DNA of 64,000 bases, from positions 7,130,001 to 7,194,000 of the forward strand of contig NZ_JAGPYQ010000001.1 of assembly GCF_018070025.1 (NCBI RefSeq). The letters run 5' to 3'. Positions 1-8,868 of this stretch are shown piece after piece. This DNA comes from Streptomyces liliiviolaceus (GTDB lineage Bacteria > Actinomycetota > Actinomycetes > Streptomycetales > Streptomycetaceae). Position 1 is the first letter of the stretch. Every line of letters starts with the position of its first letter. The notes under the pieces are model-generated. The model saw only the letters and a program-made list of their open reading frames with translations, was not told the origin of the DNA and searched no databases. A program made the translations under genes and the position numbers.

Positions 1-2
1 AG

Positions 3-1862
3 GGCGCCGTGCGGTTCGCGCACCCCCTCGTCTCGGCCGCGCTGTACGCCCAGGCGACACCCCAGGAACGGCGGGCCGCCCATGCCGCCCTGTCGACGGC
101 CGCCTCCGAGCCGATCGAGCGGGCCCGGCATCTCGCGCTGGCCACCACCGGCACCGACGAACAGGTCGCCGAACGGCTCTCCGAGGCCGCCGCCCTGGCC
201 CGGGACCGCGGCGCGCCCTCGGTGGCGGCCCAGCTCGGACTGCTCGCCGCCCGGCACACCCCGGCCGGCAGCCGCGTCGGCGCCGACGAGCGGCGGCTGC
301 GGTCCGCCGAGGACGCGCTGACCTCCGGCGAGATCGACCTCGCCCGCGAGGTGGCCCGAGACGTCCTGGAACGCGCGACGGACCCGGCCGTCCGGGTCCG
401 CGCCTGGATGGTCGTGATCGACGCGGCCGGGCAGGCGATGGCCGACGTCGAAGCGGTGTTCCCGCAGGCCCTCGCGGACGCGGGCGAGGACCCGCGGCTG
501 CTGGCGCTGGTCCGCTACCAACTGGCGTGGCGGGCGCTCCTCGTGGAGGGCGCGATGGACAAGGGCCGCGAGGAGGCCGCCCGCGCGGCGCGGCTGGCGG
601 CCACCGCGGGCGACCGGAGCACCGAACTGCTGGCCCTGTCCTTCCAGGCCCAGATGGAGACCCTGATGGGGCACCCCGCGGCCCCGGCGACCCTGGAGAA
701 GGCCCTCGCGGAACCGCAGGACCTGCGGGTGGCCGTCGACCACAACGGAGCCGGCGCCACCCGCTTCCGCTGGCTGATCATGAGCGACCAGCTCACGGAC
801 GCCCGGGTCTCGATCACCCGGCTGCTCGGCGAGGTGCGCAGGCGCGGCATCGTCGAGAGCGAGGTGCACTTCCTGCGCGGGCTCGCGGAGACCGAACTGC
901 GTTCCGGGCACTGCGGCCGGGCGCTCGACCTCGCCCACGAGAGTCTGCGGCTCGCCCGGGACACCGGGATCGGCGAGGCCGCGGGCAACATGTTCACCTC
1001 GCTCGCCGAGGCCGCGGGCGGCGATGTGCACCGGGCACTGGTCCTGGCCGGGGACGCGGTGCGGCGGGCCGAGGACGACGGCGACCTGATCTACCTCTCG
1101 CGGGCCCTGGGCGCGCTCGGGCACGCCCAGCTGGTGGCCGGGGACGCGGCCGGCACGGTCCGCTCGCTGCGCCGGGCCCGGGAGTCGGAACAGCGGCTCG
1201 GCATCTCCGATCCGGCGCGGGGCCGCTGGCACGGCGACCTCGCCGAGGCACTGGTCCTGGTCGGCGAACCGGCGGAGGCGCAGGACGTCATCACCGCCAC
1301 GCGCGAGCACGCGGTACGGCTGCGGCGGGCGAGCGTGCTGGCCGTGCTGGACCGGGCCGAGGCGTTGGTGAAGGCCGCGACCGGGCGACACGAGGCGGCG
1401 GCACAGCAGTTGACGTCTGCTCAGGACCGGCTGGCGCAACTGGGCTACGGACTCGAAGAGGCCCGGGCCGCGTTCGCGCTGGCACGGCTGCGCGCGGAGC
1501 AGTCGGGGCGGGGCTCGTACGACGAGGCGGCGCGGCTGTTCCGGCGCTGCCGGGCGATGCCGTGGCTGCGCCAGCTGGACGCGGTCGCCGCGGCCGACTC
1601 CGCCCCCGCCGCGGCCTCCCCCGGCGTCTCCGCCCCGGCCGCCCCCGAGTCGGTGCTGCCGCATCTCGACCGGCTGGCCTCGACGGAACGCCAGGTCGCG
1701 GCGCTGGTCCTGGAGGGCGCCACGAACCGCGAGATCGCCGCGCGCCTGTTCATCAGCGTGAAGACGGTCGAGGCCACGCTGACCCGCGTCTACCGAAAGC
1801 TGGGCATCCGCTCACGGGTGGACATCGTGCGCTTGGCTGCGGGGCAGCACCGGGGGGAGTGA
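3..1862 (+). CDS. LuxR-family (LAL-type) transcriptional regulator, C-terminal part
   Basis: The reading frame is open at the left edge, so the start lies outside the window. About 620 residues are visible. Most are alpha-helical, Ala/Leu/Arg-rich repeats like the TPR-type middle region of large ATP-binding LuxR regulators. The last 60 residues form a LuxR/GerE helix-turn-helix, with recognisable TERQVAAL, NREIAARL and SVKTVE segments. Members of this family carry an N-terminal AAA ATPase that would lie upstream of base 1. It is inferred to be a transcriptional activator in the cytoplasm. Its target cannot be read from this fragment. Two intergenic repeats and a perfect palindrome follow its stop codon. 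Confidence 0.85.
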   Translation, partial: GAVRFAHPLVSAALYAQATPQERRAAHAALSTAASEPIERARHLALATTGTDEQVAERLSEAAALARDRGAPSVAAQLGLLAARHTPAGSRVGADERRLRSAEDALTSGEIDLAREVARDVLERATDPAVRVRAWMVVIDAAGQAMADVEAVFPQALADAGEDPRLLALVRYQLAWRALLVEGAMDKGREEAARAARLAATAGDRSTELLALSFQAQMETLMGHPAAPATLEKALAEPQDLRVAVDHNGAGATRFRWLIMSDQLTDARVSITRLLGEVRRRGIVESEVHFLRGLAETELRSGHCGRALDLAHESLRLARDTGIGEAAGNMFTSLAEAAGGDVHRALVLAGDAVRRAEDDGDLIYLSRALGALGHAQLVAGDAAGTVRSLRRARESEQRLGISDPARGRWHGDLAEALVLVGEPAEAQDVITATREHAVRLRRASVLAVLDRAEALVKAATGRHEAAAQQLTSAQDRLAQLGYGLEEARAAFALARLRAEQSGRGSYDEAARLFRRCRAMPWLRQLDAVAAADSAPAAASPGVSAPAAPESVLPHLDRLASTERQVAALVLEGATNREIAARLFISVKTVEATLTRVYRKLGIRSRVDIVRLAAGQHRGE

Positions 1863-1881
1863 GCTCGCCGCGCAACTTTTC

Positions 1882-1936
1882 AGGGGCGCGGGGAACGGCG
1901 CAATCTTTTGGCTTTTAGGGGCGCGGGGAACGGCGC
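1882..1936. repeat. Two copies of a Streptomyces-type intergenic repeat
   Basis: AGGGGCGCGGGGAACGGCGC occurs at 1882-1901 and again at 1917-1936. Both are direct copies, and the second continues into a GC-rich tail. The same family, with core AGGGGCGCGGGGAACTGCGC, recurs at 59411-59645 near the other end of the window. Confidence 0.8.
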
Positions 1937-1990
1937 GGCCGGCCCCCACCGGGCCCGCAGTCGGCACACAACGCCCGGCCCGGGGCGAAC

Positions 1991-2016
1991 GTGACCGAGG
2001 GTTATCCCTCGGTCAC
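1991..2016. promoter_or_regulatory. Perfect 11-bp inverted repeat upstream of the trypsin gene
   Basis: GTGACCGAGGG (1991-2001) and its exact reverse complement CCCTCGGTCAC (2006-2016) flank the loop TTAT. A second, smaller palindrome, GAGGGA-GT-TCCCTC, follows at 2022-2035. The pair lies 128 bp after the LuxR gene and 117 bp before the trypsin start. It could be a terminator for the regulator, although no T-tract follows, or an operator for the protease gene. Confidence 0.6.
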
Positions 2017-2133
2017 CGCCCGAGGGAGTTCCCTCATTGGGAACACCCCCGCCCCACTCCTACCGTTGACCCACCCCGCAGGCCGACGCACCACCCCACA
2101 GTGCACCCCCCACCGGCACTCCTGAGGAGATCC

Positions 2134-2925
2134 ATGTTCGGGCTCACCTTTGCCAAGAAGGCCGCCGCCGTCACCGCGGCCGTCGCCGCCGCCGCGACCA
2201 CCTGTCTTCTCGGCGCGACCACCGCAAGTGCCGCCCCCGCCCCCATCGTCGGCGGCACGACGACCACGGCCGCCACGTACCCGTACGTCATGCAGATCAC
2301 CACCGCCTCGCAGAGCCAGTTCTGCGGCGGCACCCTGGTGTCGGCCACCAAGGTCGTCACCGCAGCCCACTGCATGGTCGGCGAGACCACGAGCAGCGTC
2401 CGCGTGGTCGGCGGCCGTACGTACCGCAACGGCACCGACGGCACTGTCGCCCGGGTCAGCAAGATATGGATCAACCCCAGCTACACGGACGCCGAGGAGG
2501 GTGACGACGTCGCCGTCCTGACCCTGTCGACGTCGATGCCGTACACGCCGATCAGCTACGTCTCCGCGTCGGAGACCAGCCTGTACACGGCCGGCACCAC
2601 GGCCCGCATCCTCGGCTGGGGCACCACCAGTTCGGGCGGCTCGTCCTCCAACCAGCTGCGCACGGCCACGGTCCCGACCGTGTCCAACTCGACCTGCTCG
2701 TCGGCGTACGGCTCCTCGTACATCTCCTCCGACATGGTCTGCGCGGGCTACACCTCCGGCGGCGTGGACACCTGCCAGGGCGACAGCGGCGGCCCGCTCA
2801 TCATCGGCGGCAAGCTCGCCGGCATCACCTCGTGGGGCTACGGCTGCGCGGACGCGGGCTACCCGGGCGTCTACACCCGCCTGACCACGTTCTCCAGCCT
2901 GGTGACCACGCAGGTCAACTCCTAG
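2134..2925 (+). CDS. Secreted trypsin-like serine protease (S1A)
   Basis: This is a 263-residue extracellular protease of the chymotrypsin fold, close to Streptomyces trypsin. A signal peptide (basic MFGLTFAKK, then an Ala-rich hydrophobic core, ending near ASAAPAP) is followed by the mature N-terminus IVGG at residue 38. The catalytic triad is present: H79 in TAAHC, D125 in DDVAVL and S218 in GDSGGP. Six Cys are visible, consistent with disulfides. The ATG at 2134 is chosen over an in-frame GTG at 2101 because CTGAGGAGA sits just upstream and the signal peptide starts directly after it. Two palindromes upstream may control it, and a strong hairpin follows. Confidence 0.93.
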   Translation: MFGLTFAKKAAAVTAAVAAAATTCLLGATTASAAPAPIVGGTTTTAATYPYVMQITTASQSQFCGGTLVSATKVVTAAHCMVGETTSSVRVVGGRTYRNGTDGTVARVSKIWINPSYTDAEEGDDVAVLTLSTSMPYTPISYVSASETSLYTAGTTARILGWGTTSSGGSSSNQLRTATVPTVSNSTCSSAYGSSYISSDMVCAGYTSGGVDTCQGDSGGPLIIGGKLAGITSWGYGCADAGYPGVYTRLTTFSSLVTTQVNS

Positions 2926-2977
2926 CCGAGGGATCGGCCCCGAATACTCCCTGAGGTCAACTCAGGTAGAGCCAGGG

Positions 2978-3012
2978 GGCGTTGCGGGCCTCCACGAGCG
3001 GCCCGCAACGCC
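2978..3012. terminator. Bidirectional hairpin terminator
   Basis: GGCGTTGCGGGCC (2978-2990) pairs perfectly with GGCCCGCAACGCC (3000-3012) across a 9-nt loop. It lies between the convergent trypsin gene and the winged-helix gene. Confidence 0.75.
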
Positions 3013-3055
3013 TCCTATCCACATGTCCGGCGCCTCCCCCGGGCACCCGCCGCCG

Positions 3056-4219
3056 TCAGCCTCGTACAACGGTCCCGAACCGAATGTCGTACGAGGCCGA
3101 GGCCGAGGGCGAAGCCGAGACCGATGACGGCGACGGCGACTGCGGCGATCCGCTCAGCACGGTCAGCAGCCGCGCCGCCTCCCCCGTCACCTCGGCGCGC
3201 TGCCGGTCCGTGAGCGTGCCGAAGGGTTCGACGGTAAGCACGGCCCGTCCACCGGTCTCCTCCAGCCGCCACACGCCCGCCAGGAACCCGTCGACGAGCA
3301 GCGTCGGGTAGGCCTGATTGCCCCGCCAGGTACGGCCCTTGTAGTCGGCGGACACCACCCGGGAGCGGTCGGCGTGCGAGAGGAGCAGGTTGTCGAACTC
3401 GGGCAGCAGACGCGCGGGGGCCGGTGTGTCGGCGTCCGGGCGGGGCGCGTCCGGCAGGTCGAAGAGCTCGACGCCGTGCTCGTCGGCGAAGGTGACCAGC
3501 TGCGGCCGCAGCCGTTCGAAGGCCTCGCGCAGCCGGGTCAGTCCGGCCCAGGTCTGCATGTCCTTGACGGAGGCGGGCCCGAAGGCGGCGAGGTAGCGCA
3601 GGACGGTGGCGTCGGGTGCGGGAGCCGGTTCGGACGGCCTGCCGAGCCAGTGCTCGGCGGTGGTGAGCGCGACCTGGCCGCTGCGTCCCCACAGTCCGCG
3701 CGGGGTGACCTGGACGAGCGGCAGCCGACAGCGGGCGGCGATCGCGAGGGCCGCCGGATCGGCGTCCGGCCACTCGACGAGCAGCGCCTCCCGCAACTGC
3801 TTCATCGTGCGCGGTTCGGACTCGACGAGCTCCCGGCCGATAGCGGCGAGCCGGTCGAGGTCGACCCCGGCGAGCCCTTTGCGAAAACCGTACAACTCCC
3901 TTTCCCGGGCGGCCTGTACGAGCGGCCGCAGCGTCAGGCAGTCGTCCGCGGTGTGGGTATGGATGGTGGACCGCATCGTCACGATGCGGACGGCCTCCCG
4001 CGCTTCCATGGCGGCGGACAGCTCCTCCGGCGTGAAGCCCTCCAGGCGGGCGGCGAGCGCGTGGTACGGAGGCTTCACGTTCTGCGCCTGGAGGCCGACG
4101 AGGTGTTCGACGGCGTCCTTCGCGGACAGGGTGGCCCGGCGCAGGAGCAACTGCCGGGCGAGGGTCGCACGGTTCAGCTCGCGGACGCTCAGCACGGGAG
4201 CGGTCGAGGTCTTCGTCAT
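3056..4219 (-). CDS. Winged-helix DNA-binding domain protein (HTH_42 / YcaQ-like)
   Basis: This 387-residue protein belongs to the widespread actinobacterial winged-helix family related to E. coli YcaQ (Pfam HTH_42). The N-terminus LSVRELNRATLARQLLL and the later MRSTIHTHTADD segment are characteristic. The family's best-studied members are DNA glycosylases that unhook interstrand crosslinks. The role of this paralogue is unknown. The chosen ATG at 4219 begins MTKTSTAP. The frame stays open far upstream only as antisense to corA and should not be used. It is convergent with the trypsin gene, with a hairpin between them. Confidence 0.8.
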   Translation of the reverse strand: MTKTSTAPVLSVRELNRATLARQLLLRRATLSAKDAVEHLVGLQAQNVKPPYHALAARLEGFTPEELSAAMEAREAVRIVTMRSTIHTHTADDCLTLRPLVQAARERELYGFRKGLAGVDLDRLAAIGRELVESEPRTMKQLREALLVEWPDADPAALAIAARCRLPLVQVTPRGLWGRSGQVALTTAEHWLGRPSEPAPAPDATVLRYLAAFGPASVKDMQTWAGLTRLREAFERLRPQLVTFADEHGVELFDLPDAPRPDADTPAPARLLPEFDNLLLSHADRSRVVSADYKGRTWRGNQAYPTLLVDGFLAGVWRLEETGGRAVLTVEPFGTLTDRQRAEVTGEAARLLTVLSGSPQSPSPSSVSASPSASASYDIRFGTVVRG

Positions 4220-4378
4220 GTCCGGCACGCTACCGGCCCCTGCGGACACCTTCTGTCCGCAATCGTGCCGGGAATCGTGCCGAGCCGCTGCGGCCGGGTG
4301 ACCCGTATATCCTGCCGGTGATCGACAAGACGCACGACGGAACAGGCGTGCGACACGTACGACACGGAGGCAGCCGCG

Positions 4379-5551
4379 ATGCCGGAGCGCCGAGCCCGCC
4401 CCGTACCCACCGGCAAGGGCAACCGGAAGCCGATCTGGCGACGCGCCGCGGCTCCGGCCACCGAGGCCCCCACGGACCCTCCGGCGCCCGGCCCCGCCGC
4501 GGCCGACGCGAAGACGGACGCGGTGGAGCCCGACAGCGTCGTACAGGCGGCGCTCTACCGCGACGGTGTGCGGGTCGCGAACCCCGCCACCCTCGCGGAG
4601 ACCTTCCGTGAGCTGCGCGAGCAGCCGGACGACATGGCGTGGATCGGGCTCGCCCGTCCCACGGAGGAGGAGATCCTGTCCCTGGCGGCCGAGTTCGACC
4701 TTCATCCGCTCGCCGTCGAGGACGCGATGGAGGCCCATCAGCGGCCGAAGCTGGAACGGTACGGGGACACGCTGTTCGTCGTCCTGCGCGCGGCCCGCTA
4801 CCTCGACGCGTCCGAGGAGGTCGACTTCGGCGAACTGCACGTGTTCCTCGGCCCCGACTTCCTCATCACGGTCCGGCACGGCGCCGCCCCCGACCTCTCC
4901 GCCGTACGACGCCGCATGGAGGAGACCCCGGAACTCCTGAGCCTCGGCCCCGAGGCGGTGCTCTACGCCATCCTCGACGCGGTGGTGGACGGTTACGCAC
5001 CGGTCGTCTCCGGCGTCCAGAACGACATCGACGAGATCGAGACCGAGGTCTTCGGCGGCGACCCCTGGGTCTCGCGCCGCATCTACGAACTCTCCCGCGA
5101 GATGGTCGAGTTCCAGCGCGCCACCCGCCCCCTGGTCGGCATGCTGCACGGCCTGATGGCGGGCTTCGCCAAGTACGGCACCGACGACGAACTCCAGCGC
5201 TACCTCCGCGACGTCGCCGACCACGTCACCCACACCAGCGAGCGCGTGGACGGCTTCCGCCAGGCCCTCACGGACATCCTCACGGTCAACGCCACCCTGG
5301 TCACCCAGCAACAGAACGCGGAGATGCGGGCGTTGGCGGAGGCGGGCTTCGAACAGAACGAGGAGATCAAGAAGATCTCCTCATGGGCCGCCATCCTCTT
5401 CGCCCCGACCCTCGTCGGCACGATCTACGGCATGAACTTCGAGCACATGCCTGAGCTGGGCTGGAACCTCGGATACCCCTTCGCGATCGGCTTGATGGGG
5501 GTTGTCTGCGGCAGCTTGTACGTGATTTTCAAGCGCCGCGACTGGCTCTAG
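4379..5551 (+). CDS. corA: CorA-type magnesium/cobalt transporter
   Basis: This is a 390-residue inner-membrane divalent-cation channel. The N-terminal 60 residues are basic and Pro/Ala-rich and look unstructured. The cytoplasmic funnel follows (VEDAMEAHQRPK near residues 114-126), and two C-terminal transmembrane helices flank the diagnostic GMN motif at residues 351-353. The C-terminus ends KRRDWL, a basic tail usual for CorA. The start ATG at 4379 is preceded by a GGAGG about 10 nt upstream. It is divergent from the winged-helix gene, with 159 bp between them. Confidence 0.93.
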   Translation: MPERRARPVPTGKGNRKPIWRRAAAPATEAPTDPPAPGPAAADAKTDAVEPDSVVQAALYRDGVRVANPATLAETFRELREQPDDMAWIGLARPTEEEILSLAAEFDLHPLAVEDAMEAHQRPKLERYGDTLFVVLRAARYLDASEEVDFGELHVFLGPDFLITVRHGAAPDLSAVRRRMEETPELLSLGPEAVLYAILDAVVDGYAPVVSGVQNDIDEIETEVFGGDPWVSRRIYELSREMVEFQRATRPLVGMLHGLMAGFAKYGTDDELQRYLRDVADHVTHTSERVDGFRQALTDILTVNATLVTQQQNAEMRALAEAGFEQNEEIKKISSWAAILFAPTLVGTIYGMNFEHMPELGWNLGYPFAIGLMGVVCGSLYVIFKRRDWL

Positions 5552-5773
5552 AGGCGGGCCGTCGCACCTGGCCAGTACCCCGCGCACGCACCGCGATGGA
5601 TCAGACCAGAGGTGGATGCCCCTGGACCAAAGTCGAACATGTCGTCCGGCTTTCGGCCCATGGTGGCTTCGTCCGTCGGTCCGACGCACGGGCTGCGCCG
5701 TACGTGCAGAGTTGGGCAGATGCCGAGCGAACCGGACACGCCGTCGTGTCATGAGTCCGATCAGGAGATCGTC

Positions 5774-6226
5774 ATGTCTGTTTCCCTTCCTCCGCTGCTG
5801 CACGTGGGCATCGTGGTGGCGGACCTCGACCGTGCCGCCGCCGACTATGAACGACGGTGGTCCGTCGCCGTGGAAAGGGTGATGGATCTCCACTTCCCCA
5901 CGGCCAGGTTCCACGGACACGAGGTCTCCTGCTCGGCCCGCTACGGCTTCCTCAGCACCGGCGCCTCGGAGATCGAACTGATCCAGCCGCTCTCCGGGCG
6001 CTCTCCGTACACGGAGTTCCTGGAGACGAACGGAGAGGGTGTCCACCACTTGGCCTACGTCGTGGGGAGCATCGACCAACACCTCGACGCGTTGCGCGAG
6101 ACAGGCGAGGAGCCACGCGTTTCCTTCGACGCGGCAATCGCCGATCAGACCCGCTTCGTCTATCTGGACGGCCTGGCGCACGGGCCGGTCGTGGAGCTGA
6201 TAGAGAGTGACCTTCTGGGCAGTTGA
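5774..6226 (+). CDS. VOC-family protein (glyoxalase / methylmalonyl-CoA epimerase-like)
   Basis: This is a 150-residue vicinal-oxygen-chelate protein with two beta-alpha-beta-beta-beta modules. Likely metal ligands are visible: His10 in LLHVG, His91 in GVHHLAY and Glu141 in GPVVELIE. The layout resembles methylmalonyl-CoA epimerase or a glyoxalase, but the substrate cannot be assigned. The ATG at 5774 is chosen because AGGAG lies 7 nt upstream. An in-frame ATG at 5612 would add 54 residues with no family resemblance. It converges on the ABC transporter operon. Confidence 0.82.
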   Translation: MSVSLPPLLHVGIVVADLDRAAADYERRWSVAVERVMDLHFPTARFHGHEVSCSARYGFLSTGASEIELIQPLSGRSPYTEFLETNGEGVHHLAYVVGSIDQHLDALRETGEEPRVSFDAAIADQTRFVYLDGLAHGPVVELIESDLLGS

Positions 6227-6315
6227 GCCGGCATGCCTCCTGGCGGGCGACGCGATACGGAGGACTCGTACCGCATCGCCTGCGAAGGGGCAGTGGCCGT
6301 CGCTCGCGGTGGGTC

Positions 6316-7299
6316 TCAGGTGAGGCGCTTGCGGCCCCAGAAGAAGAGGAACACCGTGACGGCGGCCGTCAGGGCCAGCAGGATGGACGCGCCGAGCCAC
6401 TGCATGCCGTTCATCTGGGAGATCGGCAGGTAGTCGACCGACCAGCCCACGACGTCGGCCTTCCGCAGGCACGCCTCTTGTGCCTGCGCTGTCTGCGCGT
6501 CCGCACAAGTGCCCCAGCCGAGGAGCTTCCCGTCGCCGGTGAGGTACGGGGGCTGCCCGTCCATCTGGTACGCGCCTGTGGGCAACGCCTGGATCGCGGC
6601 TTCCGTCATGACGCCGTTGCTCGTCGTGGCCGTGACGACGTTGCCGAGCGACAGCAGGAAGTGGGACCAGACGAGCTGGACGAGCACGGTGAACCCGAGG
6701 GTGACCACCATGGCGATCAGCGTGCGGCGCAGCACCACGCCGATCGCCACCCCGCCGAAGACGCAGAAGAGGGCGAGGGCGACGGGCACGGGTCCCGTGT
6801 TGTTGAAGGTGGATTCGGAGGTCCACTCATAGGCCGTGACCTCGGACTTGTAGAGGTTCCACCACCAGCCGAACGCGGCCGACAGCGCGACCGTGCTCAC
6901 CACGACCACCAGCGCGGTCAGGGCCAGTTTCGTGGTCAGCCAGCGGGTACGGTCCACGGACTGGGTGACGACCAGCTTGGCGGTGCCGTTCTCCAGGTCG
7001 CCGGCGAACAGCGGGGCACCGAGCAGGACACCGAGCAGGATCGGCATCAGCCGCAGTCCCGTGGACACGGAGGCGTAGCCGCTGACGTGCAGCTGGGAGC
7101 GCTGGAAGACGATGAACGCCACGGCGAGCGCGCAGGCGCCGAGGACGGTCCAGAACACGGCCCGGTGCTGGCGCCAGGCCAGCCACCACATGCCCTTGAG
7201 GAGCTGGGGAAGTTGGCCCGAGCCCGTGGTGCCCCTGCTGCCCGTGCTGCCCGTGGCCTCGGACCCGGTCGTCGTCGGGGTGCCGGCGAGAGAGCTCAT
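6316..7299 (-). CDS. ABC transporter permease (ABC-2 type)
   Basis: This 327-residue polytopic membrane protein has about six hydrophobic helices. The first follows a Gly/Ser/Thr-rich N-terminal tail of about 30 residues, and the last is followed by the basic end WGRKRLT. The motif GDLENGTAKLVVTQSV near residue 100 is typical of ABC-2 permeases that partner GntR-controlled ATPases. It is the last gene of a three-gene operon and overlaps the ATPase stop by 4 bp (ATGA). The substrate is unknown. Homologous operons often respond to cell-wall-active compounds. Confidence 0.88.
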   Translation of the reverse strand: MSSLAGTPTTTGSEATGSTGSRGTTGSGQLPQLLKGMWWLAWRQHRAVFWTVLGACALAVAFIVFQRSQLHVSGYASVSTGLRLMPILLGVLLGAPLFAGDLENGTAKLVVTQSVDRTRWLTTKLALTALVVVVSTVALSAAFGWWWNLYKSEVTAYEWTSESTFNNTGPVPVALALFCVFGGVAIGVVLRRTLIAMVVTLGFTVLVQLVWSHFLLSLGNVVTATTSNGVMTEAAIQALPTGAYQMDGQPPYLTGDGKLLGWGTCADAQTAQAQEACLRKADVVGWSVDYLPISQMNGMQWLGASILLALTAAVTVFLFFWGRKRLT

Positions 7300-8237
7300 G
7301 CTGCCACCGTCCGGGTGGTGTACGCCTGGTCCTGGACCTGGGCGGTGGGGGTGATCAGAGGGGGTGCGTCGGGTGAGCGGAGATAGGCGAGCAGGAGCTC
7401 TTCCAAGCTCGGGCTGTCCGTCTCCCCGGGGCCGGCGACCGGCCCCTCCGGGCGGATCAGAGCGGTGAACTGCCGTCCGCTGATACGGGACTCGACGAGG
7501 GAGTGGTGTGCGAGGGAGGCGGGCAGACCCTCGCCCTCCGTGGCACCGGTGACCATGGTGTGCACCGACAGCAGCTCGTCCACGTCACCTGCGAGGCGTA
7601 CCGAGCCGCCGGAGAGGACGACGAGGTAGTCGCACAGGTTCTCCAGTTCGGCCAGGACGTGGGTGGACATCAGGACGGTGGTGCCGCGCTCGGCAGCGTC
7701 GGCGAGGACGGTCCCCATCAGTTCCTTACGCGCGACCGGGTCGAGGTCCGACATCGGCTCGTCGAGCAGCAGCAGATCGGGGCGCTTGCCGAGCGCGAGG
7801 GCCAGGGCGACGCGGGTGCGCTGGCCGCCGGAGAGGGTGCTGATCTTCGCGTCGAAGGACACATCGCCCGCTCGGACGATGTCCTCGGCGGCGCGCTGGT
7901 CCCAGCCCGGATTCAGTTCCCGCCCCAGCCGCAGGGTCTCCGCCACGGTGAACCGGCGGAACAGGGGCCTCTCCTGGGCGAGGAACGCGGTGCGCCCCGG
8001 GTCCACCGGCCCCGGGGCCGCGCCGAACAGGCCTAGTGTGCCCTGCGTCGGCTCCAGAACGCGGGCCGCGATGCTCAACAGCGTGGTCTTGCCCGCCCCG
8101 TTGGGACCGACCAGACCGCAGATCCGTCCTGCCGGGAGCCGGAAGGAACAGTCCTTCAGCGCCCATCCCCGCCGGTGGCGCATCCCCAGACCGTGCGCCT
8201 CAAGCGCCGGCTCCCCCGTGTGCGTACCGTCACTCAC
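7296..8237 (-). CDS. ABC transporter ATP-binding protein
   Basis: This 313-residue ATPase energises the downstream permease. Walker A GPNGAGKT is at residues 44-51, the signature LSGGQ is near residue 135, and Walker B LLLLDEP follows. A switch His is seen in MSTHVLAEL. The GTG start at 8237 gives the normal N-terminus and overlaps the GntR stop by 8 bp (GTGAGTGA). That overlap suggests translational coupling. The last 70 residues are Pro/Gly-rich and typical of the YtrB-like group. Confidence 0.92.
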   Translation of the reverse strand: MSDGTHTGEPALEAHGLGMRHRRGWALKDCSFRLPAGRICGLVGPNGAGKTTLLSIAARVLEPTQGTLGLFGAAPGPVDPGRTAFLAQERPLFRRFTVAETLRLGRELNPGWDQRAAEDIVRAGDVSFDAKISTLSGGQRTRVALALALGKRPDLLLLDEPMSDLDPVARKELMGTVLADAAERGTTVLMSTHVLAELENLCDYLVVLSGGSVRLAGDVDELLSVHTMVTGATEGEGLPASLAHHSLVESRISGRQFTALIRPEGPVAGPGETDSPSLEELLLAYLRSPDAPPLITPTAQVQDQAYTTRTVAA

Positions 8238-8652
8238 CCGTGCTCCTCGTCGTCGTGGCCGTCGTCGCCGTACCGGTGGCGTACTGCTTCTCCATGGCCG
8301 ACGCGACCAGCGCGGCCACGTCCTCCTGCTCCAGGCCCGCCTCGGCCGCCCGGGACACCCACGCCACCAGCTCCCCGTACAGCGGTGAGTCGATGCCCGC
8401 CGAGGGGCGGGCCAGCGTGCGGCGTACGAACGTGCCCTTGCCGGGGCGCGGTTCGACCAGGCCCTCACGCTCCAGCTCGTGGTACGCCTTGAGGGTGGTG
8501 TTCGGGTTGACCGCGCTGACCTCGGCGACCTCCTTGGCGGTCGGCAGCCGGTCGCCCGGCACCAGTACGCCCAGCCGCAGGGCCTGCTTGGTCTGCTGCA
8601 CGATCTGCTGGAAGGCAGGGACTCCGTTCCGCCTGTCGATGCGGAACTCCAT
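8230..8652 (-). CDS. GntR-family regulator, YtrA subfamily
   Basis: This is a short (about 140 residue) GntR protein. It has an N-terminal winged helix (VPAFQQIVQQTKQAL, then LPTAKEVAEVSAVNPNTTLKAYHELEREGLV) and a brief C-terminal helical tail, the YtrA layout. It should repress its own operon with the ABC genes. The start at 8652 is preferred because GGTGGTGG is spaced correctly before it. The upstream ATG at 8667 lies inside a perfect palindrome that looks like the operator and has no spaced ribosome site. Use of 8667 as a leaderless start remains possible. Confidence 0.9.
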   Translation of the reverse strand: MEFRIDRRNGVPAFQQIVQQTKQALRLGVLVPGDRLPTAKEVAEVSAVNPNTTLKAYHELEREGLVEPRPGKGTFVRRTLARPSAGIDSPLYGELVAWVSRAAEAGLEQEDVAALVASAMEKQYATGTATTATTTRSTGE

Positions 8653-8664
8653 GACTACCACCAC

Positions 8665-8690
8665 CATTCCACTACTTGATTAGTGGAATG
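8665..8690. promoter_or_regulatory. GntR/YtrA operator palindrome
   Basis: CATTCCACTA (8665-8674) and TAGTGGAATG (8681-8690) are exact reverse complements separated by CTTGAT. The site sits just upstream of the regulator start and is unusually AT-rich for this DNA. It is inferred to be the autoregulatory site of the gntR-ABC operon. Confidence 0.8.
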
Positions 8691-8868
8691 ATGATGGAGG
8701 AGTGCGCGGGTGGTTGTCAACGGTCGCCGGAGGGGCTTCCCGGGCAGGATTTCGGCCGCCGGACGTACTCGGGATTCGCTCTCCCGCAGGACGGGCGGCA
8801 ACCCCCGCGCCCGCCGGGACGGACGGCCGGCGAGGGGGCTCACGCAGGTGTGGGCGGTGCCGCTCCGG

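Noticed and set aside
2101..2133. GTG at 2101 as the trypsin start
   Set aside because: It lies upstream of a good ribosome site and would place 11 non-signal residues before the signal peptide.
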